NCBI GenBank assembly: GCA_036346355.1
Contig: CM070583.1
Span: 9,610,001-9,674,000, forward strand
Reading direction: 5' to 3'
Length of the DNA stretch: 64,000 bases
Source: Rhipidocladum racemiflorum
Taxonomy: Eukaryota; Streptophyta; Magnoliopsida; Poales; Poaceae
The position numbers and the translations under genes are program-made. Shown here piece by piece: positions 1 to 10,497 of this stretch (within the stretch, counting starts at the first letter, position 1; each line of letters begins with the position of its first letter). Under the pieces are notes generated by a model that was given only the letters and a program-made list of their open reading frames with translations, made no database searches and was not told the DNA's origin.

Positions 1-185
1 TTGGCTTGCCTGGTTTGATTCACCATCCTAAACCTGCTTCCTGTTTGTTGTTTGCTCATCTAATGGTGATACGGTTGGTGACTTCTTGGCGTTGACATGC
101 AAAAAAGATTGTATTTTTGGCGCTTTTTTTTTTTTTTGGCTTAGCTTCTTCCTGCATGAATGAATATGCGTATGTACATATGCAG

Positions 186-372
186 CGGCGGCGCTGAACA
201 CGATCCTGCGAAGATGGGGCAAGAAGGCGGCGCCGTCGTGGAACATCAGCGGCGAGCTCTGCAGCGGCGTCGCCGTCGACGACACCGACATCGACAACAG
301 CCCCACCATCAACCCGGGGATCAAGTGCGACTGCTCCTTCAACAGCAGCACCGTCTGCCACATCACCAAGCT
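186..372 (+). pseudogene. RLK exon 2: N-terminal ectodomain
   Basis: The exon reads AALNTILRRWGKKAAPSWNI and continues with a Cys-containing stretch (SGELCSGVAV, then IKCDCSF and TVCHITKL). This is the LRR N-terminal capping region typical of the family. The acceptor AG is at 184-185 and the donor GTACGT starts at 373. The split Leu codon (CT|G) joins in frame to the exon at 868. The exon is GC-rich (CGCCGTCGACGAC) compared with the AT-rich LRR exons, a common 5' GC gradient in grass genes. The exon itself is intact. Confidence 0.85.
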
Positions 373-571
373 GTACGTACGCCTTACCTGTCTCCGCTGC
401 ACACCAGCTGTTTGACGCAATGCCGGAAAGAGGCCATGTCGTCCCAAGAAACGGGCTGGTGTGCAACCATGGAATGGGCTGAGACCAAGTGCTGTTAATT
501 TGATTCTGGAAACTTGCAAGATACCCATTTAGTTCAGCAAAAGCATATGCTGCTGCCTAGTTTACTTATTA

Positions 572-825
572 TTCCCTCCATCCATTATATAAGGCGTAAC
601 TCCTACCAACACAGAGACCAAGAAAGCAGTTACGTCGCGCGGGGCTCGAGAGGATTAATGCATACATACATGCGTATGAGAGATGGGAGAGAAGCTAGAA
701 TAGGGACCGTACCGCCGTGAGAGTTAATATTGCACGCGTGAACAGGAGCCGGAGAGGCGCCACGCCCTGTATTCTGGGACCTGGAAAAAAAGCAGTTGTG
801 CTTTATATTTTTTAGATGGAGGGAG
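572..825. mobile_element. Stowaway-type MITE in RLK intron
   Basis: The terminal inverted repeats begin TTCCCTCCATCC (left) and, on the reverse strand at the right end, CTCCCTCCATCT. A TA dinucleotide flanks each end (570-571 and 826-827), the hallmark target duplication of Tc1/mariner-derived Stowaway MITEs. Length is 254 bp, with no coding capacity. It sits in the intron between RLK exons 2 and 3. Confidence 0.85.
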
Positions 826-1149
826 TAGCACACAAGGAATTTTCTGATATGTTGTTTGTTTATGCAGGAGGGTATACGCGTTGAACGTCGTCGGTCCGAT
901 ACCCACGGAACTGCAGCATCTCACTTATCTGAATAACCTGTATGGTATCCAGCTCTTATCATGTCTGCCTTGGTGATGAAGCACATTATCTAAATTCTTG
1001 TCTTGTTAAGCTGCAGATCAATATTTTGCAGTAAATATAAACTGAACCCCGTGTTTCAAATGCTCGACTGTGGAATACGTACCTGGCAAGAACCAGTAAA
1101 TAGTATGTGTTTGGCTAATTGGCTTGATGTTTCTGATGATGTTTGAAGG

Positions 1150-2117
1150 ATTGAGGTGCATCAAAAGGGATTGAATTGGTGTAAACTAACATCTAAACCT
1201 AATTTTTTTTGTTTTATTATTTCTGGGAATTAATAAAATATTGATCAAACTTAAAAGATTTAATCTAGAATAATTAATATAAGGTCATGAAAGAAACCTA
1301 TATATACTAAACATGTAAACTAGAGAGTAATTGTACACGAATAATAATTAAAACAGTACATATAAATCTCTTCACATAAAAAACACAATCCTCAGACAAT
1401 TTATCAATATTTCTTCTCTATTTTCATACTTTTTCTTCGCCTTTTTTTCCTTGTGTTTTCTTCTCTCTTTTCGCTTGCACAGCAGCTGCACGAGCGACTC
1501 CGCAACAATTTTTTTCCTTCTGTTTTCTTCTCTCTTTTGCACAGCAGCTGCACGAGGGACTCTTCGGTTGCCGCAACAACCAGGAACTGCTGCTTCCCTA
1601 TCTTCCCTCTAATCTCTCTCTTGCATGCTTCTGCTGCTTGCACTGCTGCCGATTGGACTTCCTTTCCACAACCAGGAGTACTTTGCCGCTGAAGTCGCAC
1701 GTCAAAGCGCCAGGTCTTCATTGTACGTTACTGCTTGCGCTTTCTTTTTCCGTGCGCTACCTCTTTTTCTTCGGTTCTTGCGCGGCCGCAAGATTTCTCT
1801 GCGTCGCTGCCGAGCCCCCGCCCCCCAGCGCTACTTTCTACTTTTCTCTGCGCCGCCGAGCTTGTCTGTTTGCACCAGACGCCGGGGGGTCTCGCCTCTG
1901 CTGCACGCGCTCCCTCCTATTTATCACACCTCTTAACCCTAATCAAGAGCCCTTAATCAACCATGGTCCAATACCACACATGCATGCGTACGGCTCATCC
2001 GTCACTCTTGCACACTCACTTGCCTGCACGGCCCGTTAGCAGCTACACTACGCCAATCGTCCACAAAAACCTCTTCGTGTCCCATGTCGCTCGTGTGCTG
2101 CACTCAGATTATGTGTC
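1150..2117 (+). repeat. Repeat R, copy 1, left part
   Basis: This is a diverged copy of the sequence at 20.5-21.1 kb. Shared blocks include GAATTGGTGT, GAATTAATAAAAT, GAATAATTAAT, GTAAACTAGA-AG-AATTGTAC and ATCTCTT-ACATAAAA, then a CT-rich and GC-rich middle, then a CATGCA-rich stretch. It is split from its right part (5270-5573) by the solo LTR. No coding potential was recognised. The left boundary is approximate. The element class is unknown. Confidence 0.65.
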
Positions 2118-5100
2118 TGCTAGGTCGAGGATGCGGTTAGAGGGGTGAATAGGCGTTTATAAAAATTCTACGACTAACGATCGAGATAACTAAATTATGC
2201 TCTAATTAACCCCTATGTCAAAACGTACATAATTAATATGCGCAAGCGAAAAACTAAGGTTTTGACAATTAGAGCCTAAATCAACCAGGTTCATTGGTGC
2301 ACTAATTAAGTTATGTCTCTACACAAAAAAATGCAATTCTACACAAGTAAGCAATATGAATAAGAATTGCAATAAAGTAAAGAGACAAGTGAAACACCAT
2401 TTTTTTACTGCGGTGTTCGGAGACTTGCCGGTCTCCCCTAGTCCACGATCAGGCAAAGTCCAACTCACTTTGGACCGGCACCAGTCCAGAGCCTCCACTC
2501 CGAATCCACTCGCTAGTTTTTCACTTTTTCGAGTATGCTAAACTAGAACCTTCACAAACTTCATCGAGGTGTCTCACAAACCTTAAGAGCTCCCGGCATG
2601 ATACTCCTACGCCATCTAGGTAGCGGCAACCACCAAGAGTAATAAGTCGAGTCTTCACTCGAACTTCACCTAGCGCAATATATGCACTTCCGATAACTCC
2701 TAAGTGCAACACATGCAGTAGGATCCTCTCAATCACGCTCTAGCTGCAACACATGCAACATAGTCTCACTCTTGAGCTCAAACTCCAAATTGAGAAGTGC
2801 AACGTATGCACAAGCTTCCCAAACACTCACACAAGAGCCTCGAGCCTCAACCACAAGTGTATCAACACTTCATCAACTAGCACAAGCCCTACAAGGCCTC
2901 CTTTTATAGCCCACCAGCCAAACTAGCCATTGGGGGTAAAATCCAAAAAATTTCGGCATATGAGGTACTACCAATGCACAAAGTGTGGTAGTACCGCCCT
3001 CAGACAGCTGCTACAAAACTAGCCATCACACAGCAAATCCGGTACTACCGCATGCCAAAGCCCGGTAGTATCGGCCTCCAGCCACGGTACTACCGCCCTC
3101 GGCAACTCCAGAAATACCCCTTTCTGAAAAATATTTACCGCTTCACAACTACTGCACCTTTGGTAGTACTGTTCTAAACACTGCAGTACCTCTGGCCTCA
3201 GAAAACTTCAAGAAACACCCTTCTAGAATTTAACTACCGCTCTCAAACAATAGTAGTACCGGCCAGTGGTAGTAACGGCGGTACTGTCGGCTAGCCGTAC
3301 TGCCGACCTTTACACTGCGGTAGTGTCGGACTCATGAGAAAAACAGGATTTTCACTAAAATCTTTTTCTCCAAAACTTCAACAATAATTCTTTGAGCCAA
3401 ATGGTGATCAACACATGATCATTCTAAGTTGCAAAACACATTTGCAACAACTCAAACCATGCTCAAATAATTTCAACCAAACTCCAAACAATTTGCAAAA
3501 ACACATTTCGTAAACACCTTAAAGATATATTTGCAAAAACATATTAAGCAAATAAATTCCGGAGTCTATGAGATTAATCATCTTAGCCATGTGATGGTCA
3601 ACACTAGACCAAGTCCACTTGCAACACCCCATTGCAAGCCCTCTTCACATGCTCTCAGGATCCCGAACTCATAGCCCTCCTGTTTATTCGCACAATGAAT
3701 TTGCAAATAAACAATTAATCCTCAAAGTATGAGCTATCTCCCTTTTTCAACACATGCAAATCCACAGCCTCATGCAACGCGAAATCAAACTCAATTTATT
3801 TGAGCATCAGCGCTTTGCAATACATGCCAAAGCCTAGTTCCAAGCAACCAAATCAAACTCAAGTGCATGAGCTCTCTAATTGCGACACATGCAATTCTCT
3901 AGCTCCATGCAACCACTTAAACACCAAATTGCTTGAGCTCTCTCCTTTTGCAACACATGCAAAACTTAGCACCAAGCAATACAAACCCAAATAAAAGATT
4001 TTGTTTTAGAGAACAAACATGAAGTTCAATAATTGCAACACATGCAAAATATGAACTTCATGCAAAAGCCAACGCATAAACTCATCCTATTTGCAACACA
4101 TGCAAATGAGAGCTTCTATGTGAAAAACCAAAGCATATGTCTATCCTATTTGCAACACATGCAAATCAGAGCAATATGTCAACAAAATCAAGCACGAGCT
4201 TCACCCATTCGCAACACATGCCAAATGGTTAGCTCCATGCAAAATCCAAATAAGAAGAGAGTTGAGCTTGAGTGACTATGGATTGAGTTCATCACCCATG
4301 ATAAAGTTCAAACTAAGCCTCAACCCATCTTAATAGTACGGCGATAAAATACTATACTCAAAGCTAGGAAACATCCTTAGCCTATCTAGCTATACCTTTG
4401 TGTCACCGCAAATGATCCCCTTTAGGGTCTTTAAAGATCTTCAATCTTTTTTCATCCCCGGAGATCGACACCTAGCTCTCTCTTGAAGTCTTCATGATCT
4501 TCAATCATCTTTTCTTCAAGATCGTCACCCCGGCTCTCTCACATCTTGTTCATCACCTTTTGATGAACCTTCTCTTCTCTTTTCTCCGGGATCATCATCT
4601 GTCTCTATCATCTCAATCACTTAGACTTAACCTAACTCATCCACAACTCATAGAAAATTGTTAGTGTAAGACACATGGTTGTCTCAATCATCTTTGTACT
4701 CTATTAACACATAATGAATGCCTTCATAATCAATTGAGCACAACCTAAATCAATTTAATGAATTTAGATGTGTCTTAAGTACAATGATGCAAAACATGCT
4801 TCATTATACTTAAGAACTATTCATCTGTCCTTAATTAATCAAGGAACGCCATCAATACATGATGAAGTATTCTTTAATGATTAACAAGACAAATTAACTC
4901 AATTTAAATTTTCATTTAAATTGATGTTAGCATATTTGGAGTGAATAAAAGATCAAATACTATCAAACATCAAACTAAAGTGTGAATTCCCCCAAAATAT
5001 GTGCATCCATGTAATATATGAAAAGGAAAACATAATGCGCATTTTGTGGTAAATGTAATGGGGAAATTCATACTTTAACTCGAATCCAAAGTATGCAATA

Positions 5101-5264
5101 ATACAACAACATACCTTGGGTTTTCTATTTTCCATCCAAATTGAGACTACTAAAAATATGGTCAATGAACATGTTAGTCTCACAAATGATTAGATTTGTT
5201 ATTAAACAAAGATTAAGCATTAATCTAAAACCAATCACCAAAACCAATAGAGCTTGAACCTACA
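2118..5264 (-). mobile_element. Solo LTR, SIRE/Maximus-like, 3.15 kb
   Basis: The ends are TGCTAGG...CTACA, and the flanks share the 5-bp duplication GTGTC (2113-2117 and 5265-5269). That supports an LTR insertion reduced to one LTR, reverse oriented. The GGGGTGAATAGGCG block near 2137-2152 matches, in reverse, the end of the LTR at 50696-53323, and both share a GAGACTAACATGTT-ATTG block near the other end. Inside are many copies of a GGTAGTACCG-like motif (about 2970-3330) and a degenerate minisatellite (3749-4230). There is no ORF of note. Assignment to SIRE/Maximus is from remembered end motifs and needs a database check. Confidence 0.8.
3749..4230. repeat. Degenerate minisatellite with GCAACACATGCAA core
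   Basis: Eight occurrences of (GC)AACACATGCAAA or close variants are spaced about 56-85 bp apart, mostly 60-69 bp. They start near 3750, 3816, 3882, 3951, 4036, 4092, 4151 and 4211. Between cores the text is similar but diverged (GAGCTC..., CATGCAA...). It lies within the solo LTR. Confidence 0.7.
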
Positions 5265-5269
5265 GTGTC

Positions 5270-5573
5270 ACCTGCACGGATTCTTCCAATCTGCAGTGTG
5301 CATTCATCTCGCATGCCTATGTTGCAACGTGCATCTCGCATGCCTGCGATTTACCTTTTGTTGCATGCGCTACAACTCCTGTTACAAATAAAAACCAACC
5401 ACAAAGTGACTTGTTCTTTCTTCCATAATAAATATTGTAATCTATCACAAATACAAATATTGTTATCCATTAATCATCATGCACTCACAAAATATTATTA
5501 TCAAATTAATTATCACAAATATTATTGTCAAATTAATTATCGCATATATATTTCACAAATGGAATTAACATTA
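5270..5573 (+). repeat. Repeat R, copy 1, right part
   Basis: Matches 54383-54640 and 19455-19627: ACCTGCACGGATT, CATGCCTGC, ACAAATAAAA-CAA, CTTGTTCTT-CTTCCATAATA and AATATTGTAATC-ATCACAAA, then ATTATTATCAAATTAAT. It ends directly at the acceptor of the RLK exon that starts at 5580. The similarity runs to the very end, including the ACATT(A)TTTCAG block. Confidence 0.7.
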
Positions 5574-6123
5574 TTTCAGGAACCTGAAGCAAAATTACTT
5601 GACGGGTCCCGTGCCATCATTCATTGGAAATTTTACTGCCATGCAGTACTTGTAAGAGTTAAATTTCAAGTTTTAGATTCGTGTACCATCCATTAATTGG
5701 TGTTTTGTCTTAACCATCTTTGTTAAAAAAAATACAAGGAGTTTGGCAATCAATCCGCTATCTGGACCACTTCCAAAGGAACTTGGGAATCTCACAAATC
5801 TCCTCTCATTGTAAGAGATCTCTTCTTATTGTTTACTTCAGCAACTAAGTTCAACGTAAAACTCACTCATCTTGCTTCCCTGTTCAATCTTCGACGTTAG
5901 ATTAGTGACTGGCTGGTTTAGTTATATGGCCAACACAAATGCACAACTTATATATTTAAGCATGTCGGTGTAATTTTCCTTTTTAAAGGTGCTCCATATG
6001 TTCAAGTGAATTCCAAATAGTGGATTTTTTTGGATGAGATGGCTCATCAAGGAAAAAAAATATACCCTTTTTCTTCTAAATAGCATTGCATACCAAAAAA
6101 TTCTCACATTCCTGAACTATTTT

Positions 6124-6271
6124 AGGAACTAAGCCTAGCTTAATTGGTGGGAGGTGTGGGTGTACACCCCCAGCACCCGGGTTCAAGTCCTCTCTTTAGC
6201 TTGAATTTGGGTGCCTATTTTCTTCTTAATTAAGAAGATACCTAGTTGCTCCTAGGTATTCTTTTTTTATT
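6124..6271 (+). mobile_element. tRNA-derived SINE in RLK intron (Au-like)
   Basis: The head has Pol III promoter-like boxes: TAGCTTAATTGGTGGGAGG (A-box region) and GGGTTCAAGTCC (B box, about 6178-6189). The tail is T-rich (TTCTTTTTTTATT). It is flanked by a 16-bp target duplication with one mismatch, ATTCCTGAACTATTTT (6108-6123) and ATTCCTGAATTATTTT (6272-6287), as expected for L1-mediated integration. It lies 13 bp upstream of the acceptor of exon 6301-6372. The layout resembles the grass Au SINE, but the family name is not certain. Confidence 0.8.
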
Positions 6272-8275
6272 ATTCCTGAATTATTTTGTTCTGGTTTCAG
6301 GGGCATTAGCTCCAACAATTTTACTGGTGAACTTCCGATGGAACTGGGCAACTTGGCCAAACTCGAGCAATTGTAAAATGCTTCTTTTTTAACAGCCAAA
6401 CTTCAATTCTAGAAGATCTAAAATTTGAACAACGAGCTTTGTATGGTTGAACAAGATAAATACTGAGATGTTTCAATTACAGGTACTTTGGTAGTTCTGG
6501 TTTCAGCGGTCCATTCCCTTCAACATTCTCAAAGCTCAAGAACTTGAGGATCATGTATGCTCCATAACAGATAACAAAGCCACAATTGTTATGTCCAATG
6601 TGGTTTCACACGCTCAATGTAATTGATTATGTTGTGCTTACAGGTGGGCATCGGATAATGATTTCACAGGGAAAATACCTGATTATTTTGGGAGCTTGAC
6701 TAAATTGGAAGATTTGTATGATTAATTTCAATTGATTCACATAATTATTTATTACAAATTTTCCTAAACATGGAATGCATGGAAATTTTGCAGCAAAACT
6801 TTTCTGTATAAGTTCCTTCCATTTGCATGAGGACAATAACATTTTTCACTTCTCAGCTCTCACTGCTAATAGAAATGTAACTGCATTTCATTAAACTAAT
6901 TTATATAACACCTTGATATGTAGAGCTTACTTTTTCTTATGTTCAAATGGACTTGGCATCTCCCTGCTTAGTACGAATTACAAATATAAACTTGTAGGAG
7001 GTTCCAAGGAAATTCTTTTCAAGGCCCGATCCCAGCAAGTCTGTCTAATCTAACCAAATTGACAAGCTTGTAAGTAGTTTGTTCTTTGGCGACACTGGTT
7101 CCTTGATGCTTGAGAAGGTCAGGCTTGTCATTGAAACTGATGTGCTAAGTTCTCATGTGCAGACGGATCGGTGATATTGTAAATGGGAGTTCTTCGTTAG
7201 CCTTTGTCAGTAACCTGACATCTTTGAATTTCCTGTATGTGATATGGTTTTCACTATAGTGCTTACAGTTTTATTTCTTGACAATGTAGTAATATGCTGT
7301 GATCGGATATATATCTTACAGAATATTGAGGAACTGCAGGATATCTGATAATCTTGCATCAGTAAATTTTTCTAATCTTACAGGATTAACCTTACTGTAC
7401 GTATTTATTTACCATGTACCAGTTCTGTTGCTATTGGTTATTTTTTCTGAAAGTTCAGTGTGAAGCATCAAGCATCTGTAAGAGTAATATTGCTATCTTA
7501 TGGTACAGGGACTTGAGTTTTAACAATATCACAGGCCAAGTTCCCCAATCCCTCCTGAATCTGGATAATCTTCAATTCTTGTAAGGAATATAAAGACCTG
7601 TTAAGCTGATGTCCATATATTTCATCATCTTGAACTATACCCAATGCAGGTTTCTCGGAAATAACAGCCTTTCAGGAAGTCTGCCGGATGTGAAAAGCTC
7701 GTCACTAAACAAATTGTATGTCTGAAAATTCGACATAGTAGTAGGGCACAATTTACTTTCCAGTATTAAAATGATGTCTTCATTTCATTTTTAGTAATTT
7801 TTCTTTATTGTCTTGCAGAGATTTATCATACAACCAGCTCTCTGGAAGCTTTCCTTCTTGGGCTACCCAAAACAATTTGCAATTGTAAGTTCTGATATTT
7901 GTCATGCAGAGGGGAAAAAAATAGACATACTCAAGGTTGTGTTAATCCATTGTCTAACAAGTTGAACATTTTGTGTTGTGCAAGGAATTTGGTGGCAAAC
8001 AATTTCGTCCTTGGTGGCACCAATAACAGGCACTTATCGCATTTAGTTATACGTTCCACTAGTTGATTTTTAATCAAGAATATTTTTTAATTACTAATTT
8101 TTCATTTTAATTATGTGGACAGTATTTTACCCTCAGGACTGAACTGTCTTCAGAGAGATACTCCTTGTTTTCGTCGTTCTCCAGAATGTACAATTCAATC
8201 TTCATCCACTAAGGCAGTTTTAAAGATCTCGTAAATTTCAATAAAGGTTATAATTTCTGCACATCTTAACTGCAG

Positions 8276-9161
8276 ATTATTCCTTTGCGGTAGACTGTGG
8301 AAGTAATAGATCTACGTGGGGCTCAGATAATACTATGTACGAAGCTGATCCGACAAACCTTGAAGCTGCATCATATTATGTAACCGGTCAAACAAGATGG
8401 GGTGTTAGTAATGTAGGAAAATTCAACGAGGCCCCAAATGGAAGTTACATAATATATAGTTCCCACCAGTTTTAATGCCTTTGGATTCGATTGTTCCAGA
8501 TCGCAAGGATGTCTCCATCATCATTGAGATACTATGGTCTTGGACTTGAGAATGGAAATTACACTGTTGTGCTTCAATTTGCAGAGTTTGCTTTTCCAGA
8601 CACGCAGACTTGGCAAAGCACAGGAAGAAGAGTTTTTGACATATATGTCCAGGTACGTATTGAGTGCATTGTATATTTCTTGTTCTTTATCGAAACAGAA
8701 AAACTATCGGACGCTATACCGTCTAAACGGTATAGCAATGAAACGCATGAAACTTGTGATTTTTACACTGTAACTCATGAAACTTAACACTAAAAATTGA
8801 TGAAACCTGAAACTGATGAAACTAAACACTGGAACATATGAAACCGATCACAGAGTTTCACAAGTTTCATAAGTTTCGGGCTATACCGTTGGAACGGTAT
8901 ACCGTCCAATAGTTCTGCTCTTATCGAAAAACATTCTTTTATCCAACTTGACATTTGTACAGGGTGACCTGAAACAAAAGGACTTCGATGTAAGGAAAAC
9001 GGCTGGTGGAAAATCCTTTATTGCTGTTAATAAGAGATACACTGCAACTGTGTCCAAAAACTTCCTCGAGATCCATCTGTTCTGGGCTGGCAAGGGCACT
9101 TGTTGCATTCCTACTCAAGGATACTACGGACCGATGATCTCAGCACTAAGCGTCACCCCAA
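8276..9161 (+). pseudogene. RLK malectin-like domain exons, with in-frame stop
   Basis: Exons 8276-8652 and 8963-9161 encode the malectin-like, carbohydrate-binding-fold ectodomain: YSFAVDCGSN, RYYGLGLENGNYTVVLQFAE, GRRVFDIYVQ, then KDFDVRKTAGG, LEIHLFWAGKGTCCIP and YGPMISALSVTP. Between the expected QF and LFQIARMSPSS the sequence is shifted: an in-frame TAA stands at 8473-8475, and about 18 nt later the original frame is regained (small indels that cancel). The exon total still keeps phase (377 nt). This is the first truncating lesion from the 5' end. The intron between the two exons contains a TIR MITE (8696-8921). Confidence 0.87.
8696..8921. mobile_element. TIR MITE (hAT-like?) in RLK intron
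   Basis: Long inverted ends: ACTATCGGACGCTATACCGT (left) pairs with ACTATTGGACGGTATACCGT (right, reverse strand), followed by a second AACGGTATAGC arm on each side. The flanks share TATCGAAA (8688-8695 and 8922-8929), a candidate 8-bp duplication typical of hAT elements, although the exact outer ends differ by a few bases. The interior is built of ATGAAAC/GAAACT-like short repeats. About 226 bp, non-coding. Confidence 0.7.
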
Positions 9162-9265
9162 GTAAGCCATGTCATTGAGTAAATTAATTAACTTCAAGAA
9201 AGATTATATTCTGTTTAACAAAAAGGATTATATTGATTTATAATAATCAAAAGCCTTTTTTTCAG

Positions 9266-9424
9266 ATTTTGCTCCTACCGTGCGAAATGGTGTTCCAAAA
9301 AAGAAAAGTCAAGCAGGCGCAATTGCTGGAATAGTGATTGGTGCTTCAGTTTTAGGATTAGCAGCCTTAGTTGGAATCTTCATGTTGATAAAGAAGAGAA
9401 GAAGAGTGGCACAACAGCAAGAAG
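9266..9424 (+). pseudogene. RLK transmembrane exon
   Basis: The exon reads NFAPTVRNGVPKKKSQ and then a hydrophobic helix (AGAIAGIVIGASVLGLAALV followed by GIFMLI), stopped by KKRRR. This is a single-pass helix with a basic stop-transfer signal, so the kinase would face the cytosol. Acceptor AG is at 9264-9265 and donor GTATTT starts at 9425. The split Glu codon (G|AA) joins to 9515. The exon is intact. Confidence 0.88.
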
Positions 9425-9514
9425 GTATTTCATATATTCGTTTAGTAATTCACACATCAAATCTTTCAGAAGGTTTATACTAATTCTTTCTAATGTGTCC
9501 TGAAAAAAATGCAG

Positions 9515-10497
9515 AACTGTTCAACCTGGTTGGAAGACCTAACGTCTTCAGTAATGCTGAACTGAAGCTAGCTACAGACAATTTCAGTTCTCAAAACATT
9601 CTTGGAGAAGGCGGATATGGCCCAGTCTATAAGGTTGGCTGGTTCCCCCATTTCACTCGTGTGAAATTGCAACTTTCTGGTGAATCTAGTTTCTCATTTT
9701 GGCAGGGTATGCTACCTGATGGAAGAGTCATAGCTGTGAAACAACTTTCTCAATCGTCTCATCAGGGGAAAAGCCAGTTCGTTACAGAAGTGGCAACAAT
9801 TTCAACAGTGCAACACCGGAATCTTGTCAAATTGTATGGCTGCTGCATTGACAATAACACACCCCTGCTGGTATATGAGTACCTCGAGAATAGAAGTCTC
9901 GACCAAGCACTCTTCGGTGCGCTCACTTCTACTCTTCACCAGCACCTGTAAAAGAATTCGTTTGCATCATGAACTCTTAAGAATATTCTTCCCTGCATTT
10001 GCCATCATCTCAAGGCCTTATTTCTGAATTTGCAGGGACCAGTAGCTTGAACCTAGACTGGTCAATGCGCTTTGAGATCATTTTAGGCATTGCAAGAGGC
10101 CTAACATATCTTCACGAGGAGTCCAGCGTGCGCATCGTGCACAGGGACATCAAAGCTAGCAATGTCCTACTCGACGCCGATCTCACACCCAAGATCTACG
10201 ATTTCGGCTCGCCAAGCTCTACGACTACGAAGACTCATGTCGGCCACGAAAATCGCCGGCACATTGTATGTACATTTCATCATTGTCCATCTTCGAGTGC
10301 ACCTCTGAATCCTAAGCCGATCGCACTGCTGCTCGATATTTGTCAAGTGGCTATCTGGCGCTGAGTATGCAATGAGAGGCCATCTGACTGAAAAAGCTGA
10401 CGTTTTCGCATTTGGGGTGGTCGCGCTGGAGACCGTCGCTGGTCGATCAAACACCGACAACTCCTTTGAGCAAGACAAGATCTATCTCTTTGAGTGG
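9515..10497 (+). pseudogene. RLK Ser/Thr kinase exons, activation segment frameshifted
   Basis: The four exons are 9515-9633, 9706-9916, 10036-10265 and 10348-10497. Visible kinase landmarks are the Gly-rich loop GEGGYGPVYK, the VAIK lysine in RVIAVKQL, the alpha-C Glu in FVTEVATIS, the hinge LLVYEYLENRSLDQALFG, and the catalytic loop IVHRDIKASNVLLD, which makes it an RD-type kinase. DFG is present at 10200-10208, but one base is lost directly after it, so the activation loop is out of frame. More indels follow around 10220-10243. In the next exon one base is missing at about 10360, inside the APE motif (expected YLAPEYAMRG). Downstream text such as HLTEKADVFAFGVVALETVA is recognisable only in the shifted frame. 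No active kinase can be made from this copy. Confidence 0.87.

Larger units (their letters stand above)
868..8187 (+). pseudogene. RLK LRR exons (14 exons)
   Basis: Each of the main exons encodes one LRR unit of about 24 codons and begins and ends inside a Leu codon (phase-2 introns), so units could be lost or gained without shifting frame. Readable cores include NVVGPIPTELQHLTYLNN (868-939), NYLTGPVPSFIGNFTAMQ (5580-5651), NPLSGPLPKELGNLTNLL (5739-5810), NNFTGELPMELGNLAKLE (6301-6372), GFSGPFPSTFSKLKNLR (6483-6554), NDFTGKIPDYFGSLTKLE (6644-6715), NSFQGPIPASLSNLTKLT (6998-7069) and NNITGQVPQSLLNLDNLQ (7509-7580). The last two exons (7985-8029, 8123-8187) encode the link to the malectin domain, with GLNCLQRDTPC. 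Frame is kept throughout this block. The third intron (940-5579) is swollen to 4.6 kb by insertions, and the one at 8030-8122 appears to use a GC donor. Confidence 0.88.

Noticed and set aside
56..528. Open frames on the minus strand near the left edge
   Set aside because: They lie across the plus-strand RLK exon 186-372 and its introns; the plus-strand reading has proper splice sites and family match.
1404..2148. Small frames with signal-peptide-like hydrophobic text around 1.4-2.1 kb
   Set aside because: The region is CT-rich and aligns to repeat R, where the frames are not preserved.
3749..4230. CRISPR-like array
   Set aside because: Repeats are degenerate and spacing varies from 56 to 85 bp, the genome is a plant nuclear one, and the array is inside an LTR.
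6124..6200. A tRNA gene
   Set aside because: A- and B-box-like text is present, but there is no cloverleaf with a clear anticodon arm, and the tail plus 16-bp duplication identify a SINE.
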